The translations under genes were made by a program, and so were the position numbers. The notes beneath the pieces are model-generated. The model saw only the letters and a list, made by a program, of their open reading frames with translations, made no database searches and was not told where the DNA came from. From a bacterium (GTDB taxonomy: Bacteria > Actinomycetota > Thermoleophilia > Solirubrobacterales > 70-9), in assembly GCA_002919115.1 (NCBI GenBank), contig PKER01000009.1, positions 1 to 30,925 of the forward strand: a stretch of DNA of 30,925 nucleotides, read 5' to 3'. Below, in pieces: positions 22,478-30,443 of the stretch (positions are counted from its first letter, which is position 1; every line of letters starts with the position of its first letter).

Positions 22478-22483
22478 AGGGTA
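22478..22483 (-). promoter_or_regulatory. Putative -10 box (TACCCT) of dinB
   Basis: On the minus strand TACCCT fits TANNNT and ends 6 nt before the dinB GTG. No ribosome site lies between. No SOS box was recognised. Confidence 0.35.
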
Positions 22484-22510
22484 AGCGGGAACGGGGCGGG
22501 CCCGGCGGCC

Positions 22511-23002
22511 CTAGCCCTCGTCGACGCCCGTGCGCAGGAGCGTCACGTAGAAGGGCCGGTAGCCGTGGCGCTCGTAGAAGCGGATCGCGTCGGAGTTCGT
22601 GTGAGCGACCCCGACGGCGAGCGTCCGGGCGCCGACCTCGCGGGCGAACTCCTCGGCCGCCTCGAGCAGCGCCGTGCCCACGCCCTGCCCGCGCTCGGCG
22701 GCGAGCACCGACAGCGTCTCGACCTCGACGATCGTCTCGCCCATGTCCCACGTCGCCGCGCCCGGCCCCGTGGTGAGCATCGCGTAGCCGATCGCCTCGT
22801 CGCCGCGCTCGGCGATGAGCAGGGTGCCGCGTCCCTCCTCGAGCCACGTGCGGTACTGGCCGCGGCGGTACTCCCAGGACCGGTGCGGCGCACGCTTGGG
22901 CGGCATCGCCGGGAGGGTCGCGTGGTGCGCACGCAGGGCCTCCCAGAGCGGAGCCAGGCGATCGATGTCCTGGGTGGTGCCGCGCCGGACGACGAAGTCC
23001 AC
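22511..23002 (-). CDS. GNAT-family N-acetyltransferase
   Basis: A 163-residue acetyltransferase with one GNAT domain. The acetyl-CoA pyrophosphate loop is RGQGVGTALLEAA, preceded by the VEVETLSVLAAE strand. NSDAIRFYERHGYRPFYVTLLR is the typical C-terminal helix and strand. The substrate (protein, antibiotic or metabolite) cannot be inferred. The GTG at 23002 lacks a clear ribosome site. It is 39 nt upstream of dinB on the same strand and 51 nt downstream of the cupin gene, so it may be co-transcribed with the latter. Confidence 0.85.
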   Translation of the reverse strand: MDFVVRRGTTQDIDRLAPLWEALRAHHATLPAMPPKRAPHRSWEYRRGQYRTWLEEGRGTLLIAERGDEAIGYAMLTTGPGAATWDMGETIVEVETLSVLAAERGQGVGTALLEAAEEFAREVGARTLAVGVAHTNSDAIRFYERHGYRPFYVTLLRTGVDEG

Positions 23003-23053
23003 GCGCCCATGTTGCCATGCGCGGACGGCGCGCGCGAGCGCTTTTCCTGCGGA

Positions 23054-23524
23054 TCAGGCCTCGCGGTCGAAGTACCCGACGGCGCCCTCGCGGCGGAAGA
23101 TGAGGTTGTCGGGGCTGTCCTCGGCCGCCCAGATCCGCAGCTTGTCGCTGTCGGGATAGACCACCGCGTTCGGCCAGCTCACGTTCGAGAACATGAGGAC
23201 GCGGGCGACCTCGTCGCCGTCGTTCTGCACCCGGTGGGCGCCCTGCGGACCACGCGGCAGAAAGACCAGGTCCATGGGCTCGAGGGCGCGCTCGCCGTCG
23301 GGGTCGCGCAGGGTGGGCGTCCCGGAGAGCACGAGCAGCCATTCCTCCTCGCCCCACTCGTAGTGGTAGGGGCAGAGGGCCTCGCCCGGCGGCAGCTCGT
23401 ACACGCTCGCGCCCGTGATCTCGGCGCCGAGCTCGGGCCCGAGCCGCGCCCTGCCCCTGCGAAAGCCGGCGGGGCTGTCGCTTTCGTACTCGAACTCAAG
23501 CCGGTTGAGGTTCACGCGTCGCAT
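23054..23524 (-). CDS. Cupin-domain protein
   Basis: A 156-residue single-domain cupin. Motif 1 reads YHYEWGEEEWLLVLSGTPTLRD (about 53-74), supplying probable metal ligands H and E. Motif 2 is PRGPQGAHRVQNDGDEVARVLMFS (about 90-113) with the third histidine. Cupins of this size are metal enzymes or small-molecule sensors, and no specific reaction can be assigned. It follows a PuuB-like oxidase on the same strand, a pairing seen in amine catabolism, but a 179-bp gap holding a palindromic repeat separates them. The ATG at 23524 has no strong ribosome site. Confidence 0.8.
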   Translation of the reverse strand: MRRVNLNRLEFEYESDSPAGFRRGRARLGPELGAEITGASVYELPPGEALCPYHYEWGEEEWLLVLSGTPTLRDPDGERALEPMDLVFLPRGPQGAHRVQNDGDEVARVLMFSNVSWPNAVVYPDSDKLRIWAAEDSPDNLIFRREGAVGYFDREA

Positions 23525-23582
23525 GCCTGCCGGTTCGCCGGAGGCACGGCGATTCCCTCCCGGCCCGCCCCAACGCCCGAGC

Positions 23583-23687
23583 GAGGCGGATTTGTTCGAC
23601 ATAGCCGAACGAATCCGCCTCACGTGCGGGGCTGAGGCGGATATGTGCGGCAGGGGCGAACGAATCCGCCTCACTGCGGTGAGGCGG
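23583..23687. repeat. Five-armed palindromic repeat (GAGGCGGAT family)
   Basis: Five copies of the arm GAGGCGG occur in alternating orientation between 23583 and 23687. The first pair forms a 16-bp stem with one G-T wobble (23583-23598 with 23606-23621, 7-nt loop). The second pair forms a 10-bp stem (23633-23642 with 23664-23673). A fifth arm makes an alternative 9-bp stem (23666-23674 with 23679-23687, loop TGCG). It lies between the PuuB-like and cupin genes, both on the minus strand. The sequence differs from the repeat at 16820-16930 but the layout is alike. Confidence 0.8.
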
Positions 23688-23703
23688 GCGCGGCCCGGCA
23701 GGC

Positions 23704-25107
23704 TCAGCGCCCGATCTGGATGCCGATGCGGTCGGGGATCGAGGCGATGAAGCGCGTGACGGGGTCGGGCTCGCGGTTCTGCTCCTCGGCCTCCTCGCGG
23801 CGGACGAGCGCCTGGCGGACGATCGTGCCGCCGATGTAGCGGAAGGGCTCGGGCGGCACCCGGATCGGGCGCTGTTCGACGATCGCGAGCCGCGTGTGCT
23901 CGTCGCGGCGGTCGAGGGCGAGGCCGGCGAGCGCGCGGGCCACCATGCGCGAGGGCCCGACGCCGTTCCCGGTGAAGCCGAAGCCGTAGTGCACGCGGCC
24001 GTCGAGCGTGCCGACGACCGGCGTGTGGCTCGGCGAGACGTCGATCGGCCCGCCCCAGGCGTGCTCGATGCGCCGGCCGCGCAGCTGCGGGAAGAAGCGG
24101 TGCAGGTGCTCGATCACCTGGCGCGTGATGTAGGGGTCGACCTCGGCGCGCCCGCGCAGGTTCGCGCCGTAGACCACCCGGCCGCCGCCCCAGCCGAAGG
24201 CGATCCGCCCGTCGGGCGTGGTGCGCAGGTAGTTGACCATGTGGCGCCCGTCGGTGATGCACTCCCCGCCCGTCCAGCCGAGCTCCTCGAGCACGTCCGG
24301 GACGGGCTCGGTGATCACCATGTGGCTGGAGGTGAGCGTCATCCGGTAGCGCAGCGGCTTCAGGCGGGCGAGCGCGCCGCCCGCGGTCAGCACGCCGTGC
24401 CCGGCGCGCACGACCCCGCCGCCCTCGGTACGCACCACGACGCCCCCCGGCTCGGCCCGCACCGAGACCGCCCGTGAGCGCTCGTACACCTCGACGCCGG
24501 CCTCGACCAGCTTCGCGCGCAGACCGCGCGAGAGCCGCGCCGGGTTCACCGTCGCCGAGCCCGGGAAGAAGGCGCCGCCGCGGAAGATCGGCGAGGCGCA
24601 CCGCTCCTGGACCTCCTCGGGGGAGAGCACGCGCACGGCGTCGGGCTCCCCGAGCTGCTCGCAGGCGCGCACCGTCTGCTCCCACACGCCGTCGTGCGCC
24701 GGCGTCGTTGAGACCTGGAGGTAGCCCCCGCGCCGGTACCAGGCGTCGACGCCCTGCTGCTCGCACCAGGCGCCGATCTCGTCCACCGCCTGCTGCGCCG
24801 CGCGCGCCACGCCCAGCGCCCCGACCTCGCCGAAGCGCGGCCGCATCGAGGGCAGGCTGAACCACATCGAGTTGACGAAGCCGCCGTTGCGCCCGCTCGG
24901 GCCCTCGCCGCAGATCCCCGACTCCACGAGGACCACGCGCGCCTCGGGCTCGAGCTCGCGCACGAGCCAGGCCGTCCACATGCCCGTGTACCCGCCGCCG
25001 ACCACGACGACGTCCGCCGCCCGCTCCTCCGTGAGCGGCGCGTAAGGCTCGACTGGGCCCGCCTCGGCGAGCCACCACCCCAGCGAATCGTGGATCACGG
25101 CCTCCAA
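23704..25107 (-). CDS. FAD-dependent amine oxidoreductase, PuuB/DAO family
   Basis: A 467-residue flavoenzyme of the D-amino acid oxidase superfamily. The FAD loop is VVVGGGYTGMWTAW (about 34-47), followed by SGRNGGFVNSMW, the segment typical of gamma-glutamylputrescine oxidase-like proteins. HAWGGPIDVSPSHTPVVG and FGFTGNGVGPSRMVARALAGL close the FAD domain. It probably oxidises a secondary or primary amine in the cytoplasm, producing an aldehyde or imino acid and peroxide. The annotated start is TTG (25107). A GTG at 25098 directly after GGAGG is an alternative, though the spacing is only 2 nt. It lies 46 nt behind ppk1. No gamma-glutamylputrescine synthetase is in view, so the substrate stays open. 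Confidence 0.8.
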   Translation of the reverse strand: MEAVIHDSLGWWLAEAGPVEPYAPLTEERAADVVVVGGGYTGMWTAWLVRELEPEARVVLVESGICGEGPSGRNGGFVNSMWFSLPSMRPRFGEVGALGVARAAQQAVDEIGAWCEQQGVDAWYRRGGYLQVSTTPAHDGVWEQTVRACEQLGEPDAVRVLSPEEVQERCASPIFRGGAFFPGSATVNPARLSRGLRAKLVEAGVEVYERSRAVSVRAEPGGVVVRTEGGGVVRAGHGVLTAGGALARLKPLRYRMTLTSSHMVITEPVPDVLEELGWTGGECITDGRHMVNYLRTTPDGRIAFGWGGGRVVYGANLRGRAEVDPYITRQVIEHLHRFFPQLRGRRIEHAWGGPIDVSPSHTPVVGTLDGRVHYGFGFTGNGVGPSRMVARALAGLALDRRDEHTRLAIVEQRPIRVPPEPFRYIGGTIVRQALVRREEAEEQNREPDPVTRFIASIPDRIGIQIGR

Positions 25108-25153
25108 AGTGTTGCGAACTCAAACGTCCGGCGGCTGCGGCGAACGGAGGGCA

Positions 25154-27274
25154 TCAGCCCGCCTCGGCCGCGCGCTGCGCGTGCCGCTCGATCAGCTCGC
25201 GGTGGACCGAGCGCGGCTCGCCGTCGGGGCGCAGGCGCTCCCAGGTCCCGTCCTCGCGCAGCTCCCAGGCGTTCGTGTTGTCCGCGAGGCAGCGGTCGAG
25301 CACGTCCGTCAGCTCGGCCCGGATCCGCGGGTCCTCGACCGGCACCACGAGCTCGACGCGGTTGTAGAGGTTGCGCGGCATGAGGTCGGCGGAGCCGATG
25401 TAGATCCGCGGCTCCTCGCCGGGCCGCTCGAAGCTGAGGATCCGCGAGTGCTCGAGGAAGCGCCCGACGATCGAGACGACGCGGATGTTCTCCGACACGC
25501 CGGGGACGCCCGGGCGCAGCGCGCAGATCCCGCGCACGTTGAGCTCCACCCGCACGCCGGCCTGCGAAGCGCGGTAGAGCGCCCGGATGGACCGCGCGTC
25601 GAGCAGCGCGTTCATCTTCATCCGGATGCGCGCCGGGCGCTCCGGCGAGTGCGCCGCGATCGTCTCCTCGATCTCCGCGAGGATCGCCTCGCTCAGGTTG
25701 TGCGGGGCGACCAGCGCCTTGCGGTAGGCGCGCGGGCGCGCGTACCCGGTGAGGTAGTTGAACATCTGGGCGAGGTCGGCGCCAAGCTCCGGGTCGCAGG
25801 TGAACAGCCCGAGGTCCGAGTAGGTGCGCGCGGTCTTCGGGTTGTAGTTGCCGGTGCCGATGTGCGCGTAGTGGCGCACGCCGTCGCCCTCGCGGCGCAC
25901 GACCAGCACGCACTTCACGTGCGTCTTGAGCGAAGGGATCCCGTAGACGACGTGGACGCCCGCCTCCTCGAGCTTCTTCGCCCAGCGGATGTTCGCCTGC
26001 TCGTCGAAGCGCGCCTTGAGCTCGACCAGGCAGACGGCCTGCTTGCCGCGCTCCGACGCCGTGATCAGCGCCGGCACGAGCGGCGAGTCGGCGCTCGTGC
26101 GGTACACGGTCTGCTTGATCGCGAGCACGTTCGGGTCGTCGACCGCCTGGGCCACGAAGCGCTCCACGGAGGTCGCGAACGAGTCGTAGGGGTGGTGCAC
26201 CAGCACGTCGCCCTCGCGGATCGCCGCGAACAGGTCCGCCTCGCCGCCGTTGTCGCCCAGCAGGCGCGGCTGGGTGACCGGCGTGTGGGGCGGGTCGCGC
26301 AGCTCCGGGAACCCGGGCAAATTGACGATGTCCCACAGGTCGGAGAGGTCCAGCCAGCCGTCGATCTCGTACGCCTCGCGGTCCTCGAGCCGCATCGCGA
26401 GCACGAGCTGCTCGCGCAGCCGCGGCTCCATCCCGCGCTCGACCTCGAGGCGCACGACCTCGCCGAAGCGGCGCCGCCGAAGCTCCTCCTGGACTGCCTC
26501 GAGCAGGTCGTCCGACTCGTCGGAGACGTCATAGTCGGTGTCGCGCGTGACCCGGAAGAAGGAGTGGCTCAAGACCTCCATCCCCGGGAAGAGCGCCTCG
26601 AGGTTGGCGGCGATCAGGTCCTCGAGCCGGACCAGCGTCGTGCCCTCCCCGCCGAGCCGCAGGAACCTGCCGAGCAGCTCCTTGGGGACCTTCACGCGGG
26701 CCAGGACCTCGGTGCCCTGCTCGGGGTCGCGCAGCCGCACGACGAGGCTCAGCGACAGGTTGGAGATGTATGGGAAGGAGCGCCCGAGCCCGATCACGAG
26801 CGGGGTGAGCACCGGGAACACCTGCCGCTCGAAGATGCGGTCGAGCTCGCGCCGCTCCTCCGGCGTCGCGCCCTCGACGTCCAGGATGCGGATGCCGTGC
26901 TCGGCGAGCCGCTCGCGCAGCTCGGCGGCGCACGCAGCGACCCGCGCGCGCTGCGCCTCGACGCGCTCGTGGATCCGGGCAGCCTGCTCTGTGGGGCTCA
27001 TCCCGTCCGCCCCGCGCGCGTCGCGGCCGGCGTCGATCAGCTCCTCGAGGTTCGCGACCCGGACCATGAAGAACTCGTCCAGGTTCGACTCCCAGATCGC
27101 GCAGAACTTGACGCGCTCGAGCAGGGGCACCGACTCGTCCTCGGCGAGCTGCAGGACGCGCTCGTTGAAGTCGAGCCAGGAGAGCTCGCGGTTGAAGTAG
27201 AGGGACGGGTCCTCCAGGTCGGGTGCCGCGGCGCCCTCCCGCTCCTCGGCGCGTTCTGCCTCAGCCCGCTCCAT
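25154..27274 (-). CDS. ppk1: Polyphosphate kinase 1
   Basis: A 706-residue enzyme that reversibly polymerises ATP gamma-phosphate into polyphosphate. LYFNRELSWLDFNERVL (26-42) starts the N domain and NLDEFFMVRV follows. The autophosphorylated histidine is in HIGTGNYNPKTARTY (H471), and the second conserved histidine is in EHSRILSFE (H609). VELKARFDE and SADLMPRNL match the PLD-like halves. The length is normal for the family. The ATG at 27274 begins a charged 25-residue extension and has no clear ribosome site. Together with the exopolyphosphatase gene 1.5 kb upstream on the same strand it forms a polyphosphate synthesis and breakdown unit, with an M1 peptidase between. Confidence 0.95.
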   Translation of the reverse strand: MERAEAERAEEREGAAAPDLEDPSLYFNRELSWLDFNERVLQLAEDESVPLLERVKFCAIWESNLDEFFMVRVANLEELIDAGRDARGADGMSPTEQAARIHERVEAQRARVAACAAELRERLAEHGIRILDVEGATPEERRELDRIFERQVFPVLTPLVIGLGRSFPYISNLSLSLVVRLRDPEQGTEVLARVKVPKELLGRFLRLGGEGTTLVRLEDLIAANLEALFPGMEVLSHSFFRVTRDTDYDVSDESDDLLEAVQEELRRRRFGEVVRLEVERGMEPRLREQLVLAMRLEDREAYEIDGWLDLSDLWDIVNLPGFPELRDPPHTPVTQPRLLGDNGGEADLFAAIREGDVLVHHPYDSFATSVERFVAQAVDDPNVLAIKQTVYRTSADSPLVPALITASERGKQAVCLVELKARFDEQANIRWAKKLEEAGVHVVYGIPSLKTHVKCVLVVRREGDGVRHYAHIGTGNYNPKTARTYSDLGLFTCDPELGADLAQMFNYLTGYARPRAYRKALVAPHNLSEAILAEIEETIAAHSPERPARIRMKMNALLDARSIRALYRASQAGVRVELNVRGICALRPGVPGVSENIRVVSIVGRFLEHSRILSFERPGEEPRIYIGSADLMPRNLYNRVELVVPVEDPRIRAELTDVLDRCLADNTNAWELREDGTWERLRPDGEPRSVHRELIERHAQRAAEAG

Positions 27275-27298
27275 GGCGCTGCGACTGGGATGCTCCGC

Positions 27299-28792
27299 TC
27301 ACCGGCCGAGGGTAGCGCTGCGCGGGCGGGCGCCCGGCCCCGCCCCAGGGCCGCGCACGCGCGCTTGCCGGACGCGGGCCGCGCTCAGGGGCGAAGGCGG
27401 CTTCGACGGCTGATGCAGCCAGGCGTCGAACAGCGCCTCGAGGTCCTCGCCGGAGACCTCCTCGGCGAGCGCGCGGAGGTCCTCGGTCGTCGCCGGAAGG
27501 CCACGGAACTCGCTCGCCCAGCGCTCAAGCAGCTCCTCGAACGCGGCGTCGCCGATCGCCGTGCGCAGCGCGTGCAGGGCCATCGCGCCCCGCACGTAGA
27601 CCGGCTCGGCGAACATCTCGCCTGGATCCTCGGGCTCCGCCGGCGGCAGCGCCCAGAACGGCGCCGCCGGGCCGTGGCGCGAGTACTCGGCGTCGAACCG
27701 CTGCGCGGCCGTCTGGATGCCGCGGCGCTCGTCGTCGAGCCACTCCATGTAGGTCGCGAACCCCTCGTTGAGCCAGATCTCCCGCCACGTCGCGGGCAGC
27801 ACGGAGTTGCCGAACCACTGGTGCGCGACCTCGTGGACGACGAGATGCCGCGAGGGCACGCTCGGGTAGTAGGGGCGCGACTGGGTCTCGAGCGCGTACC
27901 CGACCGGGGCCGGGTCGATCACCCCGCCCTCGCCGTCGGCCGGGTATGGGCCGGCGACGTCGGCGAGGGAGGCGATCGCGCGCTTGGTCCGCTTGCGGAG
28001 CGTGCGCAGGGCGGAGCGCTTCACCGTGCGGTCGGCGACCGCCACGTAGCCGCCCCGGCGGTCGACGCGGTAGCGCCCGATCGCGACCAGCGCGACGTGC
28101 GGGGCCATGTGCGTCTCGCGCCAGCGGGTCGTCACCGTGCGCGCGCCGCGCGTCCGCTCCACGAGCCGGCCGTTCGAGATCCCGAGCAGGCCGCGCGGCG
28201 TGGTCAGCCGGATGCGCCACTCCGCCGGGTCACTCGGGTGGTCGTTGACGGGGGCCCACGTCGGTGTCCCGCGCGGCTCGCCGAGCGCCACGGCGCCGTC
28301 GGCCGTGCGGATCCAGCCCTCGAGCGCGCCGTCGGGACCGCGCAACGCCCGCGGCTTGCCGCGGTAGCGCACCGCCACGCGGAACTCCGCCCCGTCGGGG
28401 ATGGGGTCGGCCGGGGTGATCACGAGCTCCTGGTCCTGGCGGCGGCGCTGCGCGCGCTCGCCGTCGACGCGCACCGCGGTGATCCGCGGCCCGCGGAAGT
28501 CGAGGTTGAACCGGCGGAGCGCCGGGCCCGGGACGGGGGACCCGTCGGTGTCGACCCGCGCCAGGATCCTCGCCCGCGCGCTGATCGTCCCGTCGCGGCG
28601 GTAGCGCAGGGCGATGTCGTAGCGCTCGACGTCATAGCCGCCGTTCCCGGAGCGCGGCAGGATCGGGTCGCCGAGCCCCGACGATCCGGCCACCGGCTCG
28701 GGGACGCCCGCCGCGGCGCTCGCCGCGAGCCCAAGCGCAGCGCTGGCCGCCGCGAGCGCGGCACATCCCCATCTGCGAAGCGTCGAATCCAT
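27299..28792 (-). CDS. Secreted M1-family zinc aminopeptidase
   Basis: A 497-residue exported peptidase. Residues 1-28 form a signal peptide (LRRW, then an Ala-rich core, cut after ASAAA). The zinc site is H320-E-V-A-H324 with the third ligand E343 in LNEGFATYMEW. The substrate-binding motif equivalent to GAMEN reads GYALETQ (298-304). The N-terminal beta domain (about 50-240) recalls aminopeptidase N. The C-terminal tail after 470 is Pro/Arg-rich. The ATG at 28792 is chosen because the signal peptide begins there; the ATG at 28807 would add five residues. It lies between ppx and ppk1 with gaps of 34 and 24 nt, so all three are probably one transcript. Confidence 0.88.
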   Translation of the reverse strand: MDSTLRRWGCAALAAASAALGLAASAAAGVPEPVAGSSGLGDPILPRSGNGGYDVERYDIALRYRRDGTISARARILARVDTDGSPVPGPALRRFNLDFRGPRITAVRVDGERAQRRRQDQELVITPADPIPDGAEFRVAVRYRGKPRALRGPDGALEGWIRTADGAVALGEPRGTPTWAPVNDHPSDPAEWRIRLTTPRGLLGISNGRLVERTRGARTVTTRWRETHMAPHVALVAIGRYRVDRRGGYVAVADRTVKRSALRTLRKRTKRAIASLADVAGPYPADGEGGVIDPAPVGYALETQSRPYYPSVPSRHLVVHEVAHQWFGNSVLPATWREIWLNEGFATYMEWLDDERRGIQTAAQRFDAEYSRHGPAAPFWALPPAEPEDPGEMFAEPVYVRGAMALHALRTAIGDAAFEELLERWASEFRGLPATTEDLRALAEEVSGEDLEALFDAWLHQPSKPPSPLSAARVRQARVRGPGAGPGARPRSATLGR

Positions 28793-28826
28793 CCCGCCGG
28801 CCCCCATCGACGCTACCACGGCGGCC

Positions 28827-29477
28827 TCACGACGAGCTCTCGGCCAGCTCCAGGACGACGCCCTCGCGCAGGCCTCCCCTACCGACCTCAAGCGGCGCGC
28901 GCAGCACCTCGGCGAGCTTCGCGAGCACGAGCACGCCGGCGGGCAGGACGCGCGCCCGGCGCGAGTCGAGCCCGAGGCGCCGGGCCACGGCCTCGGAGGC
29001 ATCGCTCACCAGCACACGGGCAGCGCGCTCGAGGCCCTCCGGCTCCAGCACCGGCCCGACCACCCTCGCCAACGAGGTGGCGCTGCCGCCGACCGCGACG
29101 GCCCGGTCGGGCCGCGCGAGCTCGACCCCCGCGAAGGCCCGGTCGATGCGCTCCCGCACGGCGCGCACCTCGGCTGTGGTCGGGGGATCGCCGCGGAAGA
29201 GCTCCTCGGCGAGCGCCCCGGAGCCCACCTGGAAGGAGCGCACCTCGCGCACGCCCTCCGCGACCGTGCCCAGCACGACCTCGGAGGAGCCGCCGCCGAC
29301 GTCGACGACGGCGATCAGGCCCTCAGGCGGGGCGCCGAGCGACCTCGTCGCCCCGAGGAACGCGAGGCGGCCCTCCTCCTCTCCGCTCAGGACCTCGACC
29401 TCGGCTCCCGTCGCGCGCGCCAGCTCGGCCACGACGCGGTCGCGATTGGCGGCGTCGCGGATCGCCGCCGTGGCGAC
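28827..29477 (-). CDS. Exopolyphosphatase/GppA-family protein, 5'-truncated
   Basis: The frame matches Ppx/GppA from the middle of domain 1 onward: VATAAIRDAANRD (about 29477-29439), LSGEEEGRLAFLG, the phosphate loop VVDVGGGSSEVVLG, FQVGSGALAE, AVGGSATSLA and RVLPAGVLVLAKL. What is missing is the first 95 or so residues, including the DxGTNS loop that starts every family member. Upstream of 29477 the frame reads SSSEPS and hits a stop (29496-29498) inside a plus-strand permease gene. The only usable start inside is GTG 29432, which would not make a working enzyme. Either the gene is truly broken or the sequence is wrongly joined here. The intact protein would degrade polyphosphate or pppGpp, matching ppk1 downstream. 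Confidence 0.75.
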   Translation of the reverse strand, partial: VATAAIRDAANRDRVVAELARATGAEVEVLSGEEEGRLAFLGATRSLGAPPEGLIAVVDVGGGSSEVVLGTVAEGVREVRSFQVGSGALAEELFRGDPPTTAEVRAVRERIDRAFAGVELARPDRAVAVGGSATSLARVVGPVLEPEGLERAARVLVSDASEAVARRLGLDSRRARVLPAGVLVLAKLAEVLRAPLEVGRGGLREGVVLELAESSS

Positions 29478-29514
29478 GGACGGCTCGCTCGACGACTACG
29501 TCGCCGTGGCGACG
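29466..29514. repeat. 13-bp direct repeat at the ppx/permease junction
   Basis: CGCCGTGGCGACG occurs at 29466-29478 and again at 29502-29514, 36 bp apart. This is exactly where exopolyphosphatase similarity ends on one strand and permease similarity begins on the other. Short shared sequence at such a place is typical of template switching or misassembly, but could be chance in GC-rich DNA. Confidence 0.6.
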
Positions 29515-30441
29515 CTCGCGCTCGCGCTTGGCGCCGTCTGGTTCGCCGCGTTCCGGGACCTGCGGCCGCGGCCCCGCGCCGTCGAGGCGGGCGGCGATTC
29601 CCAGTGGCGGATCGCCGCACGCCTGCTCCGCCGCGACCGGCTCGCCATGACGGGGCTCGCCATCATCGTGGTTCTCTACCTGGTGGCGCTCCTCGCGCCG
29701 CTGATCGCGCCCTACGACCCGATCGCCCAGCAGGACATCGTGCGCACGGGGTTCCTGCCGCCCTCCCTCGAACACCCGCTCGGCACCGACCGCTTCGGAC
29801 GCGACGTGCTGAGCCGGATCATCTACGGGGCGCGCGTGTCGCTCTCGATCGCGTTCGTCGCCGTCGCGATCGCGATCACGATCGGCACGATCCTCGGCGC
29901 CGTGGCCGGGTACCTGGGCGGGCGAGTCGACGCGGCGATCATGCGCTTCACCGACATGGTCCTCGCCTTCCCGCGACTCGTCCTCCTCATCATGATCATC
30001 GCGCTCTTCAGCCCGAGCATCTTCCTGATCATCACCGTGCTCGGGCTGACGCAATGGCCGAGCACGGCCAGGATCGTGCGGGGCGAGGTGCTGAGCTTGA
30101 GAGAGCGGGAGTTCGTGATGGCGGCGCGCGCGCTCGGATTCAGCCGCTGGCGGATCATCCTGCGGCACCTCGTGCCCAACGTGCTCGCGCCGGTCATCGT
30201 CGCCGCGACGCTCGGGATCGGGAACACGATCGTCCTCGAGGCCGGCCTCTCCTTCCTCGGGCTCGGCGTCGCGCCGCCCACGCCCACGTGGGGGAACATG
30301 GTCGCGGACGGGAGGGAGACGCTGCTCAGCGCGTGGTGGGTCGCCACTTTCCCCGGGCTCACGATCGTCGTGACCGTGCTCGCCTTCAACCTGCTGGGCG
30401 ACGGACTGCGCGACGCCCTGGACCCGCGGCTCCGGAGCTGA
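29470..30441 (+). CDS. DppC/OppC-type peptide ABC transporter permease
   Basis: A 323-residue permease (from GTG 29470). An N-terminal membrane segment (YVAVATLALALGAVWFAAF) precedes the usual RRDRLAMTGLAIIVVLYLVALLAPLIAPYDP start. LGTDRFGRDVLSRIIYGARVSLSI is the DppC hallmark, and the ATPase-coupling loop is FVMAARALGFSRWRIILRHLVPN. The role is import of peptides or similar solutes together with DppB, DppD and a binding protein. The start is uncertain, since the gene begins inside the truncated exopolyphosphatase frame; GTG 29506 is another option. Codons such as AGA, AGG, TTG and GTA appear here more than in the rest of the window. A DppD gene follows 2 nt later. Confidence 0.8.
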   Translation: MATDGSLDDYVAVATLALALGAVWFAAFRDLRPRPRAVEAGGDSQWRIAARLLRRDRLAMTGLAIIVVLYLVALLAPLIAPYDPIAQQDIVRTGFLPPSLEHPLGTDRFGRDVLSRIIYGARVSLSIAFVAVAIAITIGTILGAVAGYLGGRVDAAIMRFTDMVLAFPRLVLLIMIIALFSPSIFLIITVLGLTQWPSTARIVRGEVLSLREREFVMAARALGFSRWRIILRHLVPNVLAPVIVAATLGIGNTIVLEAGLSFLGLGVAPPTPTWGNMVADGRETLLSAWWVATFPGLTIVVTVLAFNLLGDGLRDALDPRLRS

Positions 30442-30443
30442 CC

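Noticed and set aside
25109..29650. A 1513-codon plus-strand open frame
   Set aside because: It lies opposite ppk1, the M1 peptidase and ppx, is low-complexity in composition and has no recognisable domain. It is another shadow frame.
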